Positions 8,702 through 17,432 of a stretch of DNA of 64,000 nt are shown one piece after another (the first letter of the stretch is position 1; every line of letters starts with the position of its first letter). The stretch lies in NCBI RefSeq assembly GCF_034119865.1, contig NZ_CP139421.1, positions 5,062,501 through 5,126,500 of the forward strand, read 5' to 3'. This DNA comes from Algoriphagus sp. NG3 (GTDB taxonomy: Bacteria; Bacteroidota; Bacteroidia; Cytophagales; Cyclobacteriaceae). Below the pieces are notes generated by a model. It was given only the letters and a program-made list of their open reading frames with translations. It did no database searches and was not told the DNA's origin. The position numbers were made by a program, and so were the translations under genes.

Positions 8702-9274
8702 TTATTTTTTCTTTACCACTGTTCCTTTGATCCTCATATTGTTTTCATCCAAAAACCAAATCTTCTGACTGGTCTGGAAGGAATAATTCTCAATCAAATG
8801 GGTAATAGAATTCAAATTGATCTCTGCCAGTGTAGTAGCTGAATAAAACAGATTGTCCTCAGCTATTTTAATGGAAACCTGGGACACTTCACTGTTGGAG
8901 TAAGCGACTTTTAGGTGTTTAAGTTTTCCTTTTGCATTTGGCAATAACTCATGGAGTAGCTGATCATCCGATTTAGTTGTTTTATAGGATTGAAGCATGG
9001 ATGGTTTGTTGATGTCCGCATCTTTAAATATGCTAAATTCTTCTTTCCAGTCCTGAATCGAATAGACCATACTTGTCTGATTTTCCTCTCCTTGGACTTC
9101 TGAAATCTTAAGCACCTCCACACTATCGACTTCTTGGATTTTCTCTTCGATGAATCCTTTGAGGTCAAAGTATGGGGTGGTTTCAATTGTGCCTGCAGAT
9201 TCACCTGCACAGGAATATAGACCTACGACAAACAGAAAGAGAATCCCGAAGGGAAGAGCTTTTTGATGAGTCAT
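8702..9274 (-). CDS. Hypothetical lipoprotein downstream of gpmI
   Basis: The 190-residue protein has a lipoprotein signal peptide (charged start MTHQK, hydrophobic core, lipobox LYSC at about 19-22), so it is anchored in the envelope. The rest is a soluble domain of mixed helix and strand with an Asp/Glu-rich front; I do not recognise a family. Its ATG overlaps the gpmI stop codon by one base (TAATG), so the two are translationally linked and share a transcript ending at the terminator at 8615-8654. The pairing with a glycolytic enzyme says little about its role. Confidence 0.75.
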   Translation of the reverse strand: MTHQKALPFGILFLFVVGLYSCAGESAGTIETTPYFDLKGFIEEKIQEVDSVEVLKISEVQGEENQTSMVYSIQDWKEEFSIFKDADINKPSMLQSYKTTKSDDQLLHELLPNAKGKLKHLKVAYSNSEVSQVSIKIAEDNLFYSATTLAEINLNSITHLIENYSFQTSQKIWFLDENNMRIKGTVVKKK

Positions 9275-10797
9275 TAAGCCAATAGAATATTCCCACTCAT
9301 ATCTTCAGGTTTTTCTATACCCATCAACTTAAGGATAGTAGGGGCTAAATCACCCAATTTGCCATCCTTGATTGGAAGTCTGTCATTTTTGTCCACCATG
9401 ATGCATGGTACAAGATTAGTTGTATGGGCAGTATTTGGTGTCCCGTCTTCGTTGATCATCATGTCGCTATTGCCATGATCTGCAATGACGATGATGGTGT
9501 AATCATTGGCCAAAGCAGTGGTAATCACACTGTCCGCACAAGCGTCCACTGCTTCACAGGCTTTCACAGCGGCATCAAAATCTCCTGTATGGCCGACCAT
9601 GTCTGCATTGGCGAAATTGAGACAGATGAAATCAGCGCTTTTCTTTTTGAGTTCTCCGTTGATTTTGGAGGCGATTTCGAATGCACTCATTTCAGGCTTC
9701 AGATCATAAGTAGCCACTTTTGGAGATGGGCAAAGTAACCTGCTTTCCCCTTCGAATTCTTTTTCCCTGCCTCCGGAAAAGAAGAAGGTCACATGTGGAT
9801 ATTTCTCTGTTTCAGCTATTCGTATTTGCTTTTTACCGGCACGCTCTAGGACTTCGCCCAGAGTATTGTTCAGGTTATCCTTTTCGAAAAGGACCTGTAC
9901 TCCTTCGAAAGTAGCATCGTAATTGGTGAATGTGATGTAATCCACATTCAGTTTTTTCATATTAAAGTCTTCGTAATCTCGCTGGGTAAGCGCCTGGGAG
10001 ATTTCCCTGCCCCGGTCAGTCCGGAAGTTAAAGCAGATTACTAGATCTCCGTCTTCTATAGTTGCCAATGGCTTATTATCTGCTCCCACATGGATGATAG
10101 GGCGGATAAATTCGTCGGTGACACCATTTTCGTAGGATTTACGCATAGCGGCGATGATATCTTTCGATTTTTCGCCTTCGCCTTTCACCATGGCATCGTA
10201 GGCCAGCTTCACGCGCTCCCATCGATTGTCTCTATCCATGGCATAATATCTACCTACCACAGAAGCCACCTTGCCACTGGAATGAGCCAAGTGTGCCTGT
10301 AGATCCTCCAAATATCCTATTCCGCCTTTGGGATCGGTATCTCTTCCATCTGTGAAAGCATGAATGAATACATCTTCCAGACCATGGAATTTGGCTGCAT
10401 CACACAGACCTTTTAAGTGTGTGATATGGGCATGTACTCCTCCGTCTGAAAGCAGACCCATAAAATGAGTTTTCTTTTTAGAAGCCTTAGCCTTAGCAAA
10501 AGCTGCTGCCAAAACCGGATGGGAGTTCAGTTCTCCGTTTTCCACGGCGAGATTGATTTTCACGAGATCCTGATACACCACACGTCCGGCGCCAATGTTC
10601 ATGTGTCCCACTTCAGAGTTGCCCATCTGACCTTCTGGTAAACCTACCGCAAGACCGGAAGCTTCCAGAGTAGCATGGGGATATTTGGTGTAAAGGCTGT
10701 CAACAAAGGGGGTTTTAGCTTTGTCGATAGCAGAAACTGTGGGGTTGGTTGCGATTCCCCAACCATCCAAAATCATTAAAAGTACTTTCTTATCCAT
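9274..10797 (-). CDS. gpmI: 2,3-bisphosphoglycerate-independent phosphoglycerate mutase
   Basis: This enzyme interconverts 3- and 2-phosphoglycerate in glycolysis and gluconeogenesis, using two metal ions and a phosphoserine intermediate. Metal ligand Asp11 (ILDGWG) and catalytic Ser61 (MGNSEVGHMNIGAGR) are visible, as are the later metal motifs HAFTDGRDT, NFANADMVGHTG and IADHGNSDMM. The 507-residue length is normal. A Bacteroidota -7 promoter box (TATATTTG) lies four bases before the start codon, so the mRNA may be leaderless. It is the first gene of a two-gene unit with the lipoprotein downstream, and is divergent from the DUF4783-nadC pair. Confidence 0.97.
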   Translation of the reverse strand: MDKKVLLMILDGWGIATNPTVSAIDKAKTPFVDSLYTKYPHATLEASGLAVGLPEGQMGNSEVGHMNIGAGRVVYQDLVKINLAVENGELNSHPVLAAAFAKAKASKKKTHFMGLLSDGGVHAHITHLKGLCDAAKFHGLEDVFIHAFTDGRDTDPKGGIGYLEDLQAHLAHSSGKVASVVGRYYAMDRDNRWERVKLAYDAMVKGEGEKSKDIIAAMRKSYENGVTDEFIRPIIHVGADNKPLATIEDGDLVICFNFRTDRGREISQALTQRDYEDFNMKKLNVDYITFTNYDATFEGVQVLFEKDNLNNTLGEVLERAGKKQIRIAETEKYPHVTFFFSGGREKEFEGESRLLCPSPKVATYDLKPEMSAFEIASKINGELKKKSADFICLNFANADMVGHTGDFDAAVKACEAVDACADSVITTALANDYTIIVIADHGNSDMMINEDGTPNTAHTTNLVPCIMVDKNDRLPIKDGKLGDLAPTILKLMGIEKPEDMSGNILLA

Positions 10798-10801
10798 ACC
10801 G

Positions 10802-10809
10802 CAAATATA
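10802..10809 (-). promoter_or_regulatory. Candidate -7 box of gpmI, 4 nt before the start codon
   Basis: Read on the minus strand the site is TATATTTG, a full match to the Bacteroidota -7 consensus TAnnTTTG, followed by CGGT and the gpmI ATG. No TTG is found at the usual 17-23 bp upstream, so this is a weaker case than the same arrangement at queG. Confidence 0.4.
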
Positions 10810-10934
10810 TTATAATTCAGAGTAAAGTAGTCCCGAAATCCTGATTAGACAAAACTTCATGAACCTGCACTTGGTAAACTTAAAAATGCAGGACATAATT
10901 CCTGTTTTGGCTTAGTATTTGCCTAGCATGGCCA

Positions 10935-11333
10935 ATGACCTCAGTATTAAGTTTAATTATTTCAGTTTTCTTTCTAGTTCAGTCGCCTGAGCTGGAAATA
11001 GTCAACCCGGACTCCATAGAAATAGTTATAGCAGCCATCGATAGCGGTTCCAGCAGCGATTTGGCAAAATATTTCGATTCCAGTGTTTCTCTAAATGTTA
11101 ACGGATTACAGGGGGATTATTCTAAAAACCAGGCAGAACTTGTGTTAAAAGATTTTTTTAAGAAGAATCCTTCTATGGGATTCAATCTGGTATTCCGTAG
11201 TGAAAATAATCCGAGCTTAAGTTCCTACATAGGTGATTACCAGACCAATAATGGGGTTTTTAAAGTGTTTATCAAGGTGTCCCAGCAGACTTCTGACTTT
11301 AAAATATACAGCCTTGAATTTGTTAAAGGGTAA
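10935..11333 (+). CDS. DUF4783 family exported protein
   Basis: The 132-residue protein begins with a short hydrophobic export signal (about 1-16) and then has the compact alpha+beta fold seen in DUF4783 proteins, with the segments IDSGSSSDLAKYF and VNGLQGDYSKNQAELVLKDF. The fold is of the NTF2-like cone type by appearance. DUF4783 genes directly upstream of nadC are a recurring arrangement in Cytophagales, and that is what is seen here (81 bp gap). The protein has no known biochemical role; a direct link to NAD synthesis has not been shown. Start at the ATG at 10935. Confidence 0.75.
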   Translation: MTSVLSLIISVFFLVQSPELEIVNPDSIEIVIAAIDSGSSSDLAKYFDSSVSLNVNGLQGDYSKNQAELVLKDFFKKNPSMGFNLVFRSENNPSLSSYIGDYQTNNGVFKVFIKVSQQTSDFKIYSLEFVKG

Positions 11334-11420
11334 GAATACACTTTAAATGAATATTCTTGCTATTAAAAGAAAATTGCTCTTTTAGGACTTAGCAGGAGCT
11401 CCAAATGTCTATTTTTGGGC

Positions 11421-12278
11421 ATGAAACCATCTTATCTTACAGAAGAAGCTATTTCTTCTTTTATAGCCACTGCCTTGGCCGAAGATATCGGGCCAGGCGA
11501 TTATTCTTCCCTTTCGGCCATTCCAAAAGGAAAAACAGGACAGGCAAAATTGCTTATAAAAGATGATGGTATCATTGCCGGAGTGGAATTGGCAGAACAG
11601 ATTTTTAAGACTTTTGACGCTGATCTTCAGATTGATCTGTTGGTCAAGGATGGGGATAAAGTAGCATATGGAGACGTAGGGCTAATCGTATCGGGTGCTT
11701 CTGCCTCCATACTTTCTTCGGAGCGATTGGTGCTGAACTGTATGCAGCGTATGAGTGGTATCGCTACCGTGACTCATAGCCTGACAGAGAAAATTCTCCA
11801 TACCAAAGCTCGTCTGATGGATACCAGAAAGACCACCCCAAATTTCAGATTGATGGAAAAGTGGGCTGTCCACATAGGAGGGGGAGTAAACCACCGTTTT
11901 GCACTATATGACATGGTGATGCTGAAAGATAATCACGTGGATTTTGCGGGAGGTATACGGCAGGCCATTGAAAGCTGCAAGTCTTATCTAAAAGCAAACA
12001 ATCTGAATCTCAAAATCGAGGTAGAAACGAGAAGCCTCGATGAAGTAGCCGAGGTAATTGAAGTTGGTGGAATAGATTTTGTCATGTTAGACAACATGGA
12101 TTATAATACCATGAGAGAGGCAGTGAAAATGATAGAGGGCAAATTCAAAACGGAAGCATCAGGAGGGATTACGGAAGAAACCTTGGTTGATGTGGCCGAA
12201 TGCGGAGTTGATTTTATTTCTATGGGTGCCCTCACTCATTCTGTCAAAAGTCTGGATATCAGTCTGAAGGCTATCTGA
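11421..12278 (+). CDS. nadC: Nicotinate-nucleotide pyrophosphorylase (carboxylating), quinolinate phosphoribosyltransferase
   Basis: NadC converts quinolinate and PRPP to nicotinate mononucleotide, CO2 and pyrophosphate in de novo NAD synthesis. Family motifs are clear in the 285 residues: ALAEDIGPGDYSS near the start, LNCMQRMSGIAT, DTRKTTPNFR for PRPP/quinolinate binding, GGGVNHRFALYDMVMLKDNH, EVETRSLDE and the phosphate-binding SGGI near the end. I start it at the ATG at 11421; a TTG two codons upstream is less likely. nadA and nadB are not in the window. It likely shares a promoter with the DUF4783 gene. Confidence 0.97.
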   Translation: MKPSYLTEEAISSFIATALAEDIGPGDYSSLSAIPKGKTGQAKLLIKDDGIIAGVELAEQIFKTFDADLQIDLLVKDGDKVAYGDVGLIVSGASASILSSERLVLNCMQRMSGIATVTHSLTEKILHTKARLMDTRKTTPNFRLMEKWAVHIGGGVNHRFALYDMVMLKDNHVDFAGGIRQAIESCKSYLKANNLNLKIEVETRSLDEVAEVIEVGGIDFVMLDNMDYNTMREAVKMIEGKFKTEASGGITEETLVDVAECGVDFISMGALTHSVKSLDISLKAI

Positions 12279-12497
12279 TCCTTTTTGGATGTGACCAATC
12301 TGACTGTTACGTGTCTTACTAGTATAAACCTTCGATATATGCATAGACTTTTCTATGTTGAGGAGATAAGGGTAAAAGGTATAATCTCAAATTGATTTGA
12401 TGAAGTTAATTCGCCATTTGTAAATGATGATTTCCTTACATCTTTCTGCTCATACTGTGAAGTTTCATGCATAAAGCGGGATAAACCAAAACCAACT

Positions 12498-12902
12498 ATG
12501 AAAAACTTATTATTAATCTTATCTCTTATTGTTCTAGCCAGCTGTAGTTCAAATACTTTTCCCAATAATAAGTGGTATGGGAAGCACTTGACCGTGGTAG
12601 AGATGATGGGAGCGCCAGTACAGACTTCCGGATCTACGAGTGATGCACACCTGATATTTAACGCTCAAAATGGAATTATCAATGGGAGTGGAGGTTGCAA
12701 TAGGATCTATGGGCAGTATGCTTTAGACAGGAGAAATTCTATCCGGTTTTCAGAAGTCGGTGCCACCCGGATGGCCTGTCAAAATATGAATTTTGAAAAC
12801 AGATTTCTCGATTTGCTCGACCAAGTGAGGTATTATGAATTTAAGGATAACATGATGCTGTTGAAAAACGGAAAGAAAAACGTGATTCTCAAACTGCAAT
12901 AG
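12498..12902 (+). CDS. META domain lipoprotein (HslJ-like)
   Basis: The protein has a lipoprotein signal peptide with lipobox VLASC (about 12-16) and then a META domain of about 115 residues. The diagnostic pieces are HLIFNAQNGIINGSGGCNR, matching the G-x-x-x-G-C-N motif, and the later ATRMACQN, matching T-x-M-A-C. META/HslJ proteins are small envelope lipoproteins linked in other bacteria to heat induction, novobiocin resistance and motility; their mechanism is unknown. It stands alone; about 220 bp of apparently empty sequence separate it from nadC. Confidence 0.85.
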   Translation: MKNLLLILSLIVLASCSSNTFPNNKWYGKHLTVVEMMGAPVQTSGSTSDAHLIFNAQNGIINGSGGCNRIYGQYALDRRNSIRFSEVGATRMACQNMNFENRFLDLLDQVRYYEFKDNMMLLKNGKKNVILKLQ

Positions 12903-12958
12903 ACTTAGCTTCTGGTTTCAGAAGATCTGCGAGATGATAAAAATTGGTTTACCGTCAA

Positions 12959-14101
12959 TCAATTGTAATCGTTCGCAAAAGTATATTTCAAGAGGAAAGG
13001 ATTGCTTTCCTCTGCACCATTTACTTTGTCTTCAATTGCAAAACCACTGTTTGAATTCTTTAATAGCTTATCAATAGTTTGTAATCTCATACTATTGGTA
13101 GGCCCTACGATTCCATCGCTTAGAAGAACAAGAGAATAATCTGGCACATAGTCATATAAAATCTTATACTTTTGGGATTCTTTATGATAAAGTATGGTGC
13201 CTAGCTTTCCTTTTAAATAATATTGGACCAAAATGAATTTTTCGTTTTCATAGAGATTGAGTAAAGAGCTAAAACTTTCTATAATTTTCCTCCCCTGTTC
13301 CATAATTTTTTCCTCTGGGTCATCTTTTTTTATCCCCCCTTCATCAACCACGTATTTGCCAAAATCCCATTGATAGTCAAATTCAAGCCCATCTAACCCA
13401 ATGCGATAGACGGAGTTGTAAAATGGAATGCAAAAAAACAATCCATCAGGAGTATTTATCAGTGGATTATTGAGCATTGAAATAGTAACAGAGTTGTTAT
13501 TTTCAAAAACCGATTTCGTCGGTTGGTTCATTTTATTTAAGTGCTTTTCCTCAGATCTTGAATATAACCTTAAGGTATACTCACGGTCAAATTGGCTGTA
13601 TAATATAATCACATCTTCAGAGAAATAGTCGAATTTGGAAGCGCTTATCATTTCAGGAAAGTCAATCGTCTCGACCCATTGAAAATTTTTATCATAAATA
13701 AAAAAGCTTCCATAGCCTGACAGCAGTTCAATATTGCCTGAATAAGGATTGATAGAAACATCATAGATTAACTGATATTCATCAGAGCCCTCTCCTGATT
13801 TGTCCAGTTTGGATAAATATTTTCCCTCATGATCAAACTTATACAACACTTGGGCTTTCTGGTCAAATATCAAATAATATCCATCTTGGATCAGGATTTC
13901 ATCCACCCCGGTAAGCATGGATTTATCAGTGAACTCCAAGGGAATGACTTCCACTCCTTGGAATAAATCTTCCCATCGGAGGCTGTCTGTTATTTCCAAA
14001 TCAATAAAAAAAGTGTCTGATGAAGCGTCTGTTTTACTTTTGGTAGTACATGTCCAAAATGCAACTGCAAGTAGAGTGACTAAAAAAAATAGCTTTCTCA
14101 T
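12959..14101 (-). CDS. 6-bladed beta-propeller lipoprotein
   Basis: The 380-residue protein has a lipoprotein signal (lipobox AFWTC near residue 18). It then has the Bacteroidota 6-bladed beta-propeller pattern (DUF5128/BF3164-type): an opening W-x-x-L-F-x-x-V-E-V-I-P-L-E strand near 43-57, then repeated blades such as DGYYLIFDQKAQVLYKFDHE and ISINPYSGNIELLSGYG-like units. These proteins sit on the envelope and are thought to bind ligands, but no substrate is known for any close relative. The gene ends convergently with the META lipoprotein and starts about 100 bp after corA on the same strand. The DNA looks somewhat more AT-rich than its neighbours. Confidence 0.75.
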   Translation of the reverse strand: MRKLFFLVTLLAVAFWTCTTKSKTDASSDTFFIDLEITDSLRWEDLFQGVEVIPLEFTDKSMLTGVDEILIQDGYYLIFDQKAQVLYKFDHEGKYLSKLDKSGEGSDEYQLIYDVSINPYSGNIELLSGYGSFFIYDKNFQWVETIDFPEMISASKFDYFSEDVIILYSQFDREYTLRLYSRSEEKHLNKMNQPTKSVFENNNSVTISMLNNPLINTPDGLFFCIPFYNSVYRIGLDGLEFDYQWDFGKYVVDEGGIKKDDPEEKIMEQGRKIIESFSSLLNLYENEKFILVQYYLKGKLGTILYHKESQKYKILYDYVPDYSLVLLSDGIVGPTNSMRLQTIDKLLKNSNSGFAIEDKVNGAEESNPFLLKYTFANDYN

Positions 14102-14204
14102 GGCTTAATGATAAGATTTTCAGCTAGTAATAAATATTCCGGAAGATATATTTTAATATATATTTATCCCAATGAAATTTAGTTATCTATTTCAATGAAA
14201 TGTA

Positions 14205-15317
14205 TCAAACCCAACCTTTCCTTTTAAAAAAATATAGCATTCCTATTATGGCAACCCCCATTCCCCCCAGCACATAGAAATAGCCATATTTCCAGTGGAG
14301 TTCAGGCATATTGTCAAAGTTCATTCCATAGACTCCCGCCACAAAGCTCAGGGGAATAAAGATCGTGGAGATGATGGTAAGGACTTTCATGATGTTATTC
14401 ATGCGGTTGGAGAGACTATTCATATATAGATCCAGTACCCCAGAGGACATATCCCTGAAAACTTCCATGGTCTCGATGACCTGTATGGTGTTTTCATACA
14501 GATCCCGGATAAAGGGTCTTGTTTCTGGGCTGATTTTGTCGTCTGCATATTTGTCAAAAGAGCCGATTACCTCTCGTAGTGGATAGACCGATCGTCGCAA
14601 ATCCATCATTTCCCTTCGCTGCAGGTAAAGGGAGTGGAGTGTGGAAGTGTCAGGGGCAGTCATGGCTTGGGACTCGAGGATTTCGATTTTCTCACCTACA
14701 TTCTCCATGACTAGGAAATAATTATCAATGACCGCATCCAGCAATGAGTAAAGTAAATAGTCAGCTTTTCTCTGGCGTACCGTTCGCTTAGGATCTGTAA
14801 GTCGACTTCGTACAAAATCAAATACATCCCCTGTTTTCTCCTGGAAAGTCAGTAAAACCCCATCTTTTAGGATAAAGCTGATTTGCTCTTCATCTATAGG
14901 GTTTTCGGGAGAAGTACATTGGATCATTTTCATGGAAGCGAAGAGATAGTCGTCAAATGCTTCCATTTTAGGACGCTGATCCACGCTCAGTATATCTTCG
15001 AGAGTCAGTTTATGTATGCCAAAAATAACTCCTATCCGTTCCAGCAACTCCACATCATGTAGGCCAATGATGTCTATCCAAAGTATGTTCTTCTTAAGCT
15101 TCAGGTGCTCGTCCAGTTGATCTAATTGAATTGATTCCTGATAGAAATCTACTTCATCATAGGTGATTAGATTTATTTCTACTTTCTCTAGCTTATTACC
15201 TCCTGTATAGACCAAAGCCCCGGGAGGCATACCAATTTTATGCGTCTTTTTGCTTTTCTTCTTCTTGGGCTTGAGAAGTTTATGAACAGACTTAAGATTT
15301 GATGATTTTGAGTTCAT
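14205..15317 (-). CDS. corA: Magnesium/cobalt transporter CorA
   Basis: CorA is a pentameric inner-membrane channel for Mg2+ (also Co2+ and Ni2+). The 370-residue protein has a long basic cytoplasmic start, the acidic/helical funnel domain up to about 300, and two C-terminal membrane helices. The first helix ends in the selectivity motif YGMN (followed by FDNMPE), which defines the family, and the protein ends in a basic tail (FFKRKGW). The basic N-terminus with poly-Lys runs at about 18-26 is longer than in E. coli CorA but usual in Bacteroidota. It lies 17 bp from queG on the same strand, so the two may form one unit. Confidence 0.95.
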   Translation of the reverse strand: MNSKSSNLKSVHKLLKPKKKKSKKTHKIGMPPGALVYTGGNKLEKVEINLITYDEVDFYQESIQLDQLDEHLKLKKNILWIDIIGLHDVELLERIGVIFGIHKLTLEDILSVDQRPKMEAFDDYLFASMKMIQCTSPENPIDEEQISFILKDGVLLTFQEKTGDVFDFVRSRLTDPKRTVRQRKADYLLYSLLDAVIDNYFLVMENVGEKIEILESQAMTAPDTSTLHSLYLQRREMMDLRRSVYPLREVIGSFDKYADDKISPETRPFIRDLYENTIQVIETMEVFRDMSSGVLDLYMNSLSNRMNNIMKVLTIISTIFIPLSFVAGVYGMNFDNMPELHWKYGYFYVLGGMGVAIIGMLYFFKRKGWV

Positions 15318-15334
15318 AAGTTTCCCGGTTGAAA

Positions 15335-16270
15335 TTATTTCGATTTGATAAAGTCGATATTTCTATTCAGTCCACCAAGTTTAGTACGCTTTACAGCGGA
15401 TTTTTTGAAAACCTTCCGAAAAGTTTCCTCGGTGATTTCCTGCCAATCTGATTTGGACAAGTGCTTCAATTCCTCACTGGGTGTAAACCGAGGTTCTTGA
15501 TGGGGTTTTGAAAATCTATTCCAAGGGCATACATCCTGACATATATCACAGCCGAATGCCCAGTTCTCCATTTTTCCTTTGAATTCAGCGGGAATGGAAT
15601 CTTTCAGCTCGATGGTGAGGTAGGAAATGCATCGTGAACCGTCAATTACGCCATTGTCCACTATGGCATCTGTGGGGCAGGCATCGATACAGGCAGTGCA
15701 GGTGCCACAGTAATCTTTGGCTAAAGGAGTATCCGGGGCTACTTCTAGGTCGATGATGAGTTCGGCAAGGAAAAAGAAACTGCCCATCTCCCTATTAAGT
15801 AGCAGACTGTTTTTCCCGAGCCAACCTAGTCCTGCTTTTTGTGCCCATTGCCGTTCCATGACCGGAGCAGAATCCACAAAACCACGTCCGTCGATTTCAC
15901 CGGTTTCCTCCCGTAGGATTTCCAGAAATTCATTGAGTTTGTCCCGGATTACAAAATGGTAATCTTCTCCGTAGGCGTATTTGGCAAGTTTTATGTCTGA
16001 GCTTTCAGAAGACAGTTTTTCCTCAGGATAGTAATTGTAAATGAGTGAAACCACCGTTTTGGCGCCTTCCACGAGTTTGGTAGGATCTAGCCGCTTGTCA
16101 AAGTGGTTCGCCAGATAGCCCATTTCGCCATTATAATTCCGGTTCAGCCATTCTTCTAGTCTGGGTGCTTCCTCCTCCAAAAATCCTGCTTTCGCTATGC
16201 CACAAAAGTCAAACCCCAGCCGCTTGGCCGTGGATTTGATCAGGGAGGCATTTTTCTTTGAGGAAGTCAT
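15335..16270 (-). CDS. queG: Epoxyqueuosine reductase QueG
   Basis: QueG reduces epoxyqueuosine in the anticodon of tRNA to queuosine, the last step of queuosine synthesis, using a cobalamin and two 4Fe-4S clusters. The 311-residue protein has the cobalamin/substrate domain ([12 protein letters not shown] near the start, [21 protein letters not shown] in the middle) and the ferredoxin-like cluster motifs [12 protein letters not shown] and [11 protein letters not shown]. It lacks the C-terminal HEAT extension of some homologues. Its cobalamin need fits with the cobalamin riboswitch in this window. A strong promoter (TTG-N18-TATCTTTG) sits with only four bases between the -7 box and the ATG, suggesting a leaderless message that may continue into corA. 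Confidence 0.95.
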   Translation of the reverse strand: MTSSKKNASLIKSTAKRLGFDFCGIAKAGFLEEEAPRLEEWLNRNYNGEMGYLANHFDKRLDPTKLVEGAKTVVSLIYNYYPEEKLSSESSDIKLAKYAYGEDYHFVIRDKLNEFLEILREETGEIDGRGFVDSAPVMERQWAQKAGLGWLGKNSLLLNREMGSFFFLAELIIDLEVAPDTPLAKDYCGTCTACIDACPTDAIVDNGVIDGSRCISYLTIELKDSIPAEFKGKMENWAFGCDICQDVCPWNRFSKPHQEPRFTPSEELKHLSKSDWQEITEETFRKVFKKSAVKRTKLGGLNRNIDFIKSK

Positions 16271-16274
16271 GGGG

Positions 16275-16303
16275 CAAAGATAGGATAGTTAAGTTTCAGG
16301 CAA
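16275..16303 (-). promoter_or_regulatory. Bacteroidota-type promoter of queG, 4 nt before the start codon
   Basis: On the minus strand, TTG (16301-16303) is followed by 18 bases and TATCTTTG (16275-16282), then CCCC and the queG ATG. Both elements match the Bacteroidota consensus (-33 TTG, -7 TAnnTTTG) at an accepted spacing. The start of transcription should fall at or next to the A of the ATG. Confidence 0.6.
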
Positions 16304-16340
16304 GAATCATAAACAATTATGAAACTATTTTACATAAAAG

Positions 16341-16367
16341 ACACGTATATTTATTCTAAACACGTGT
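16341..16367. promoter_or_regulatory. Candidate operator of the toxin-antitoxin pair
   Basis: The perfect 8-bp palindrome ACACGTGT (16360-16367) ends four bases before the antitoxin ATG, and a near copy ACACGTAT lies at 16341-16348, 19 bp away (two helical turns). Paired short palindromes at this place are what ribbon-helix-helix antitoxins usually bind to repress their own operon. This is inference from position and symmetry. Confidence 0.45.
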
Positions 16368-16371
16368 AATT

Positions 16372-16629
16372 ATGAAGACCAAACTCACGCTCACCGTAGA
16401 AAAAGAAATTGTAGAAAAAGCCAAACTTAAAGCTGCCAGTAGGGGTATTTCGCTTTCCAGGATGTTTGAGGAGATTTTTGAAAAGGAGGTTCCAGAAATT
16501 GACCAGACAGAATCACAACGTGCCGCAAGTAGGCTGTTGAAGAGGCTAGAAGAGATGAAGCCAACAAAAGCTCCACATGTTTCTGATAAATCGGCGTTGA
16601 AAAAATACCTAAGAGAAAAATATGGTTAA
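16372..16629 (+). CDS. Ribbon-helix-helix antitoxin (DUF6364-like)
   Basis: The 85-residue protein starts with a short beta strand and two helices typical of ribbon-helix-helix DNA binding: KLTLTVEKEIVEKAKLKAA followed by RGISLSRMFEEIFE. The tail is basic and probably disordered until bound to the toxin. It overlaps the downstream PIN toxin gene by 8 bases, the usual antitoxin-first layout with translational coupling. The protein should neutralise the PIN ribonuclease and bind the palindromic site just upstream of its start. Family assignment to DUF6364 is by pattern; the antitoxin role follows from the context. Confidence 0.85.
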   Translation: MKTKLTLTVEKEIVEKAKLKAASRGISLSRMFEEIFEKEVPEIDQTESQRAASRLLKRLEEMKPTKAPHVSDKSALKKYLREKYG

Positions 16630-17032
16630 GATTTTTTTGGATACCAATGTTGTTTTGGATATCATCGGAAAGAGGGAGCCCTTTTATCATGACTCAAAAC
16701 TGTTTTTGAATTTACATTCAAAAGGATTGGCTCAATTGCAAATTGCAGAAAGCAGCTTGGGAAATTTGTATTATTTAGCCTTTAATATTTACAAATTACC
16801 GTACTCAGAGTTTACAATGGGTGAATTTATCATGGCTTGTGAAGTGGTTTCAGGAGGGAAAGATGTCGTTTTTCGATCTATTGATTCTGATTTTAAAGAT
16901 AAAGAAGATGCACTTCAATATTTTACTGCTTTGGAAAATCATGCTGATTTTTTGATTACCCGGGATAAAAAAGATTTCAAATCAGCAGATAAAATTCCGG
17001 TAATGACTCCAACAGAATTTTTTTCAAGTTAA
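16622..17032 (+). CDS. PIN domain toxin (VapC-like ribonuclease)
   Basis: The 136-residue protein is a PIN domain: the first catalytic Asp in FLDTNVVLDI (Asp7), a middle acidic residue in the stretch DSDFKDKEDALQYF, and the last acidic motif TRDKKDF with Asp about 115-119. PIN toxins cleave tRNA or other RNA with Mg2+ and slow growth when the antitoxin is lost. Its start overlaps the antitoxin end by 8 bases. Its 3' end overlaps a convergent small membrane protein gene by 9 bases, so antisense transcription could reach it. All active-site acidic residues appear to be kept, so it is probably functional. Confidence 0.88.
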   Translation: MVKIFLDTNVVLDIIGKREPFYHDSKLFLNLHSKGLAQLQIAESSLGNLYYLAFNIYKLPYSEFTMGEFIMACEVVSGGKDVVFRSIDSDFKDKEDALQYFTALENHADFLITRDKKDFKSADKIPVMTPTEFFSS

Positions 17033-17233
17033 ACCTCTTTTTGAATCCGGCCTGTCCTGATACCATTGCTCATCAAAGGTCTCTTTGACGACCACATCTG
17101 CGGTCAATACTGACCAAACCATCCATAGGATCAATATAGGGCCGGAAAGAAACAACCCCCACAGTAGAAGAAGGGATAGATTAAGTTGAATTGCGGTGAC
17201 AAATATTACTAGCACTCCTGTGACGACGCCCAC
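17024..17233 (-). CDS. Small two-helix membrane protein
   Basis: The 69-residue protein has two membrane segments (about 3-19 and 21-45) and a conserved-looking cytoplasmic end (VVVKETFDEQWYQDRPD), a pattern seen in small uncharacterised Bacteroidota membrane proteins. The frame starts with GTG at 17233; no ATG is available between it and an upstream stop, so GTG is the likely start. It overlaps the PIN toxin gene tail-to-tail by 9 bases. Function unknown. Confidence 0.6.
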   Translation of the reverse strand: MGVVTGVLVIFVTAIQLNLSLLLLWGLFLSGPILILWMVWSVLTADVVVKETFDEQWYQDRPDSKRGLT

Positions 17234-17432
17234 CGCTGATAGGTAGTTTTTTATCTTTTTTGGGTTTTTGTTCTATTTATTAAACTCCCAACACCTTCTG
17301 TTTGTTACCTGCATGGCTGTAATGAGAAAAGAGCCCGAAATAAATTGGATAGGAGCTTTTTCCCTTCTACTTTACTTTCAACTATTTAAATCAAAGTCTT
17401 GCATCTTGCTCCTAGCATCTAACATCTAAACA

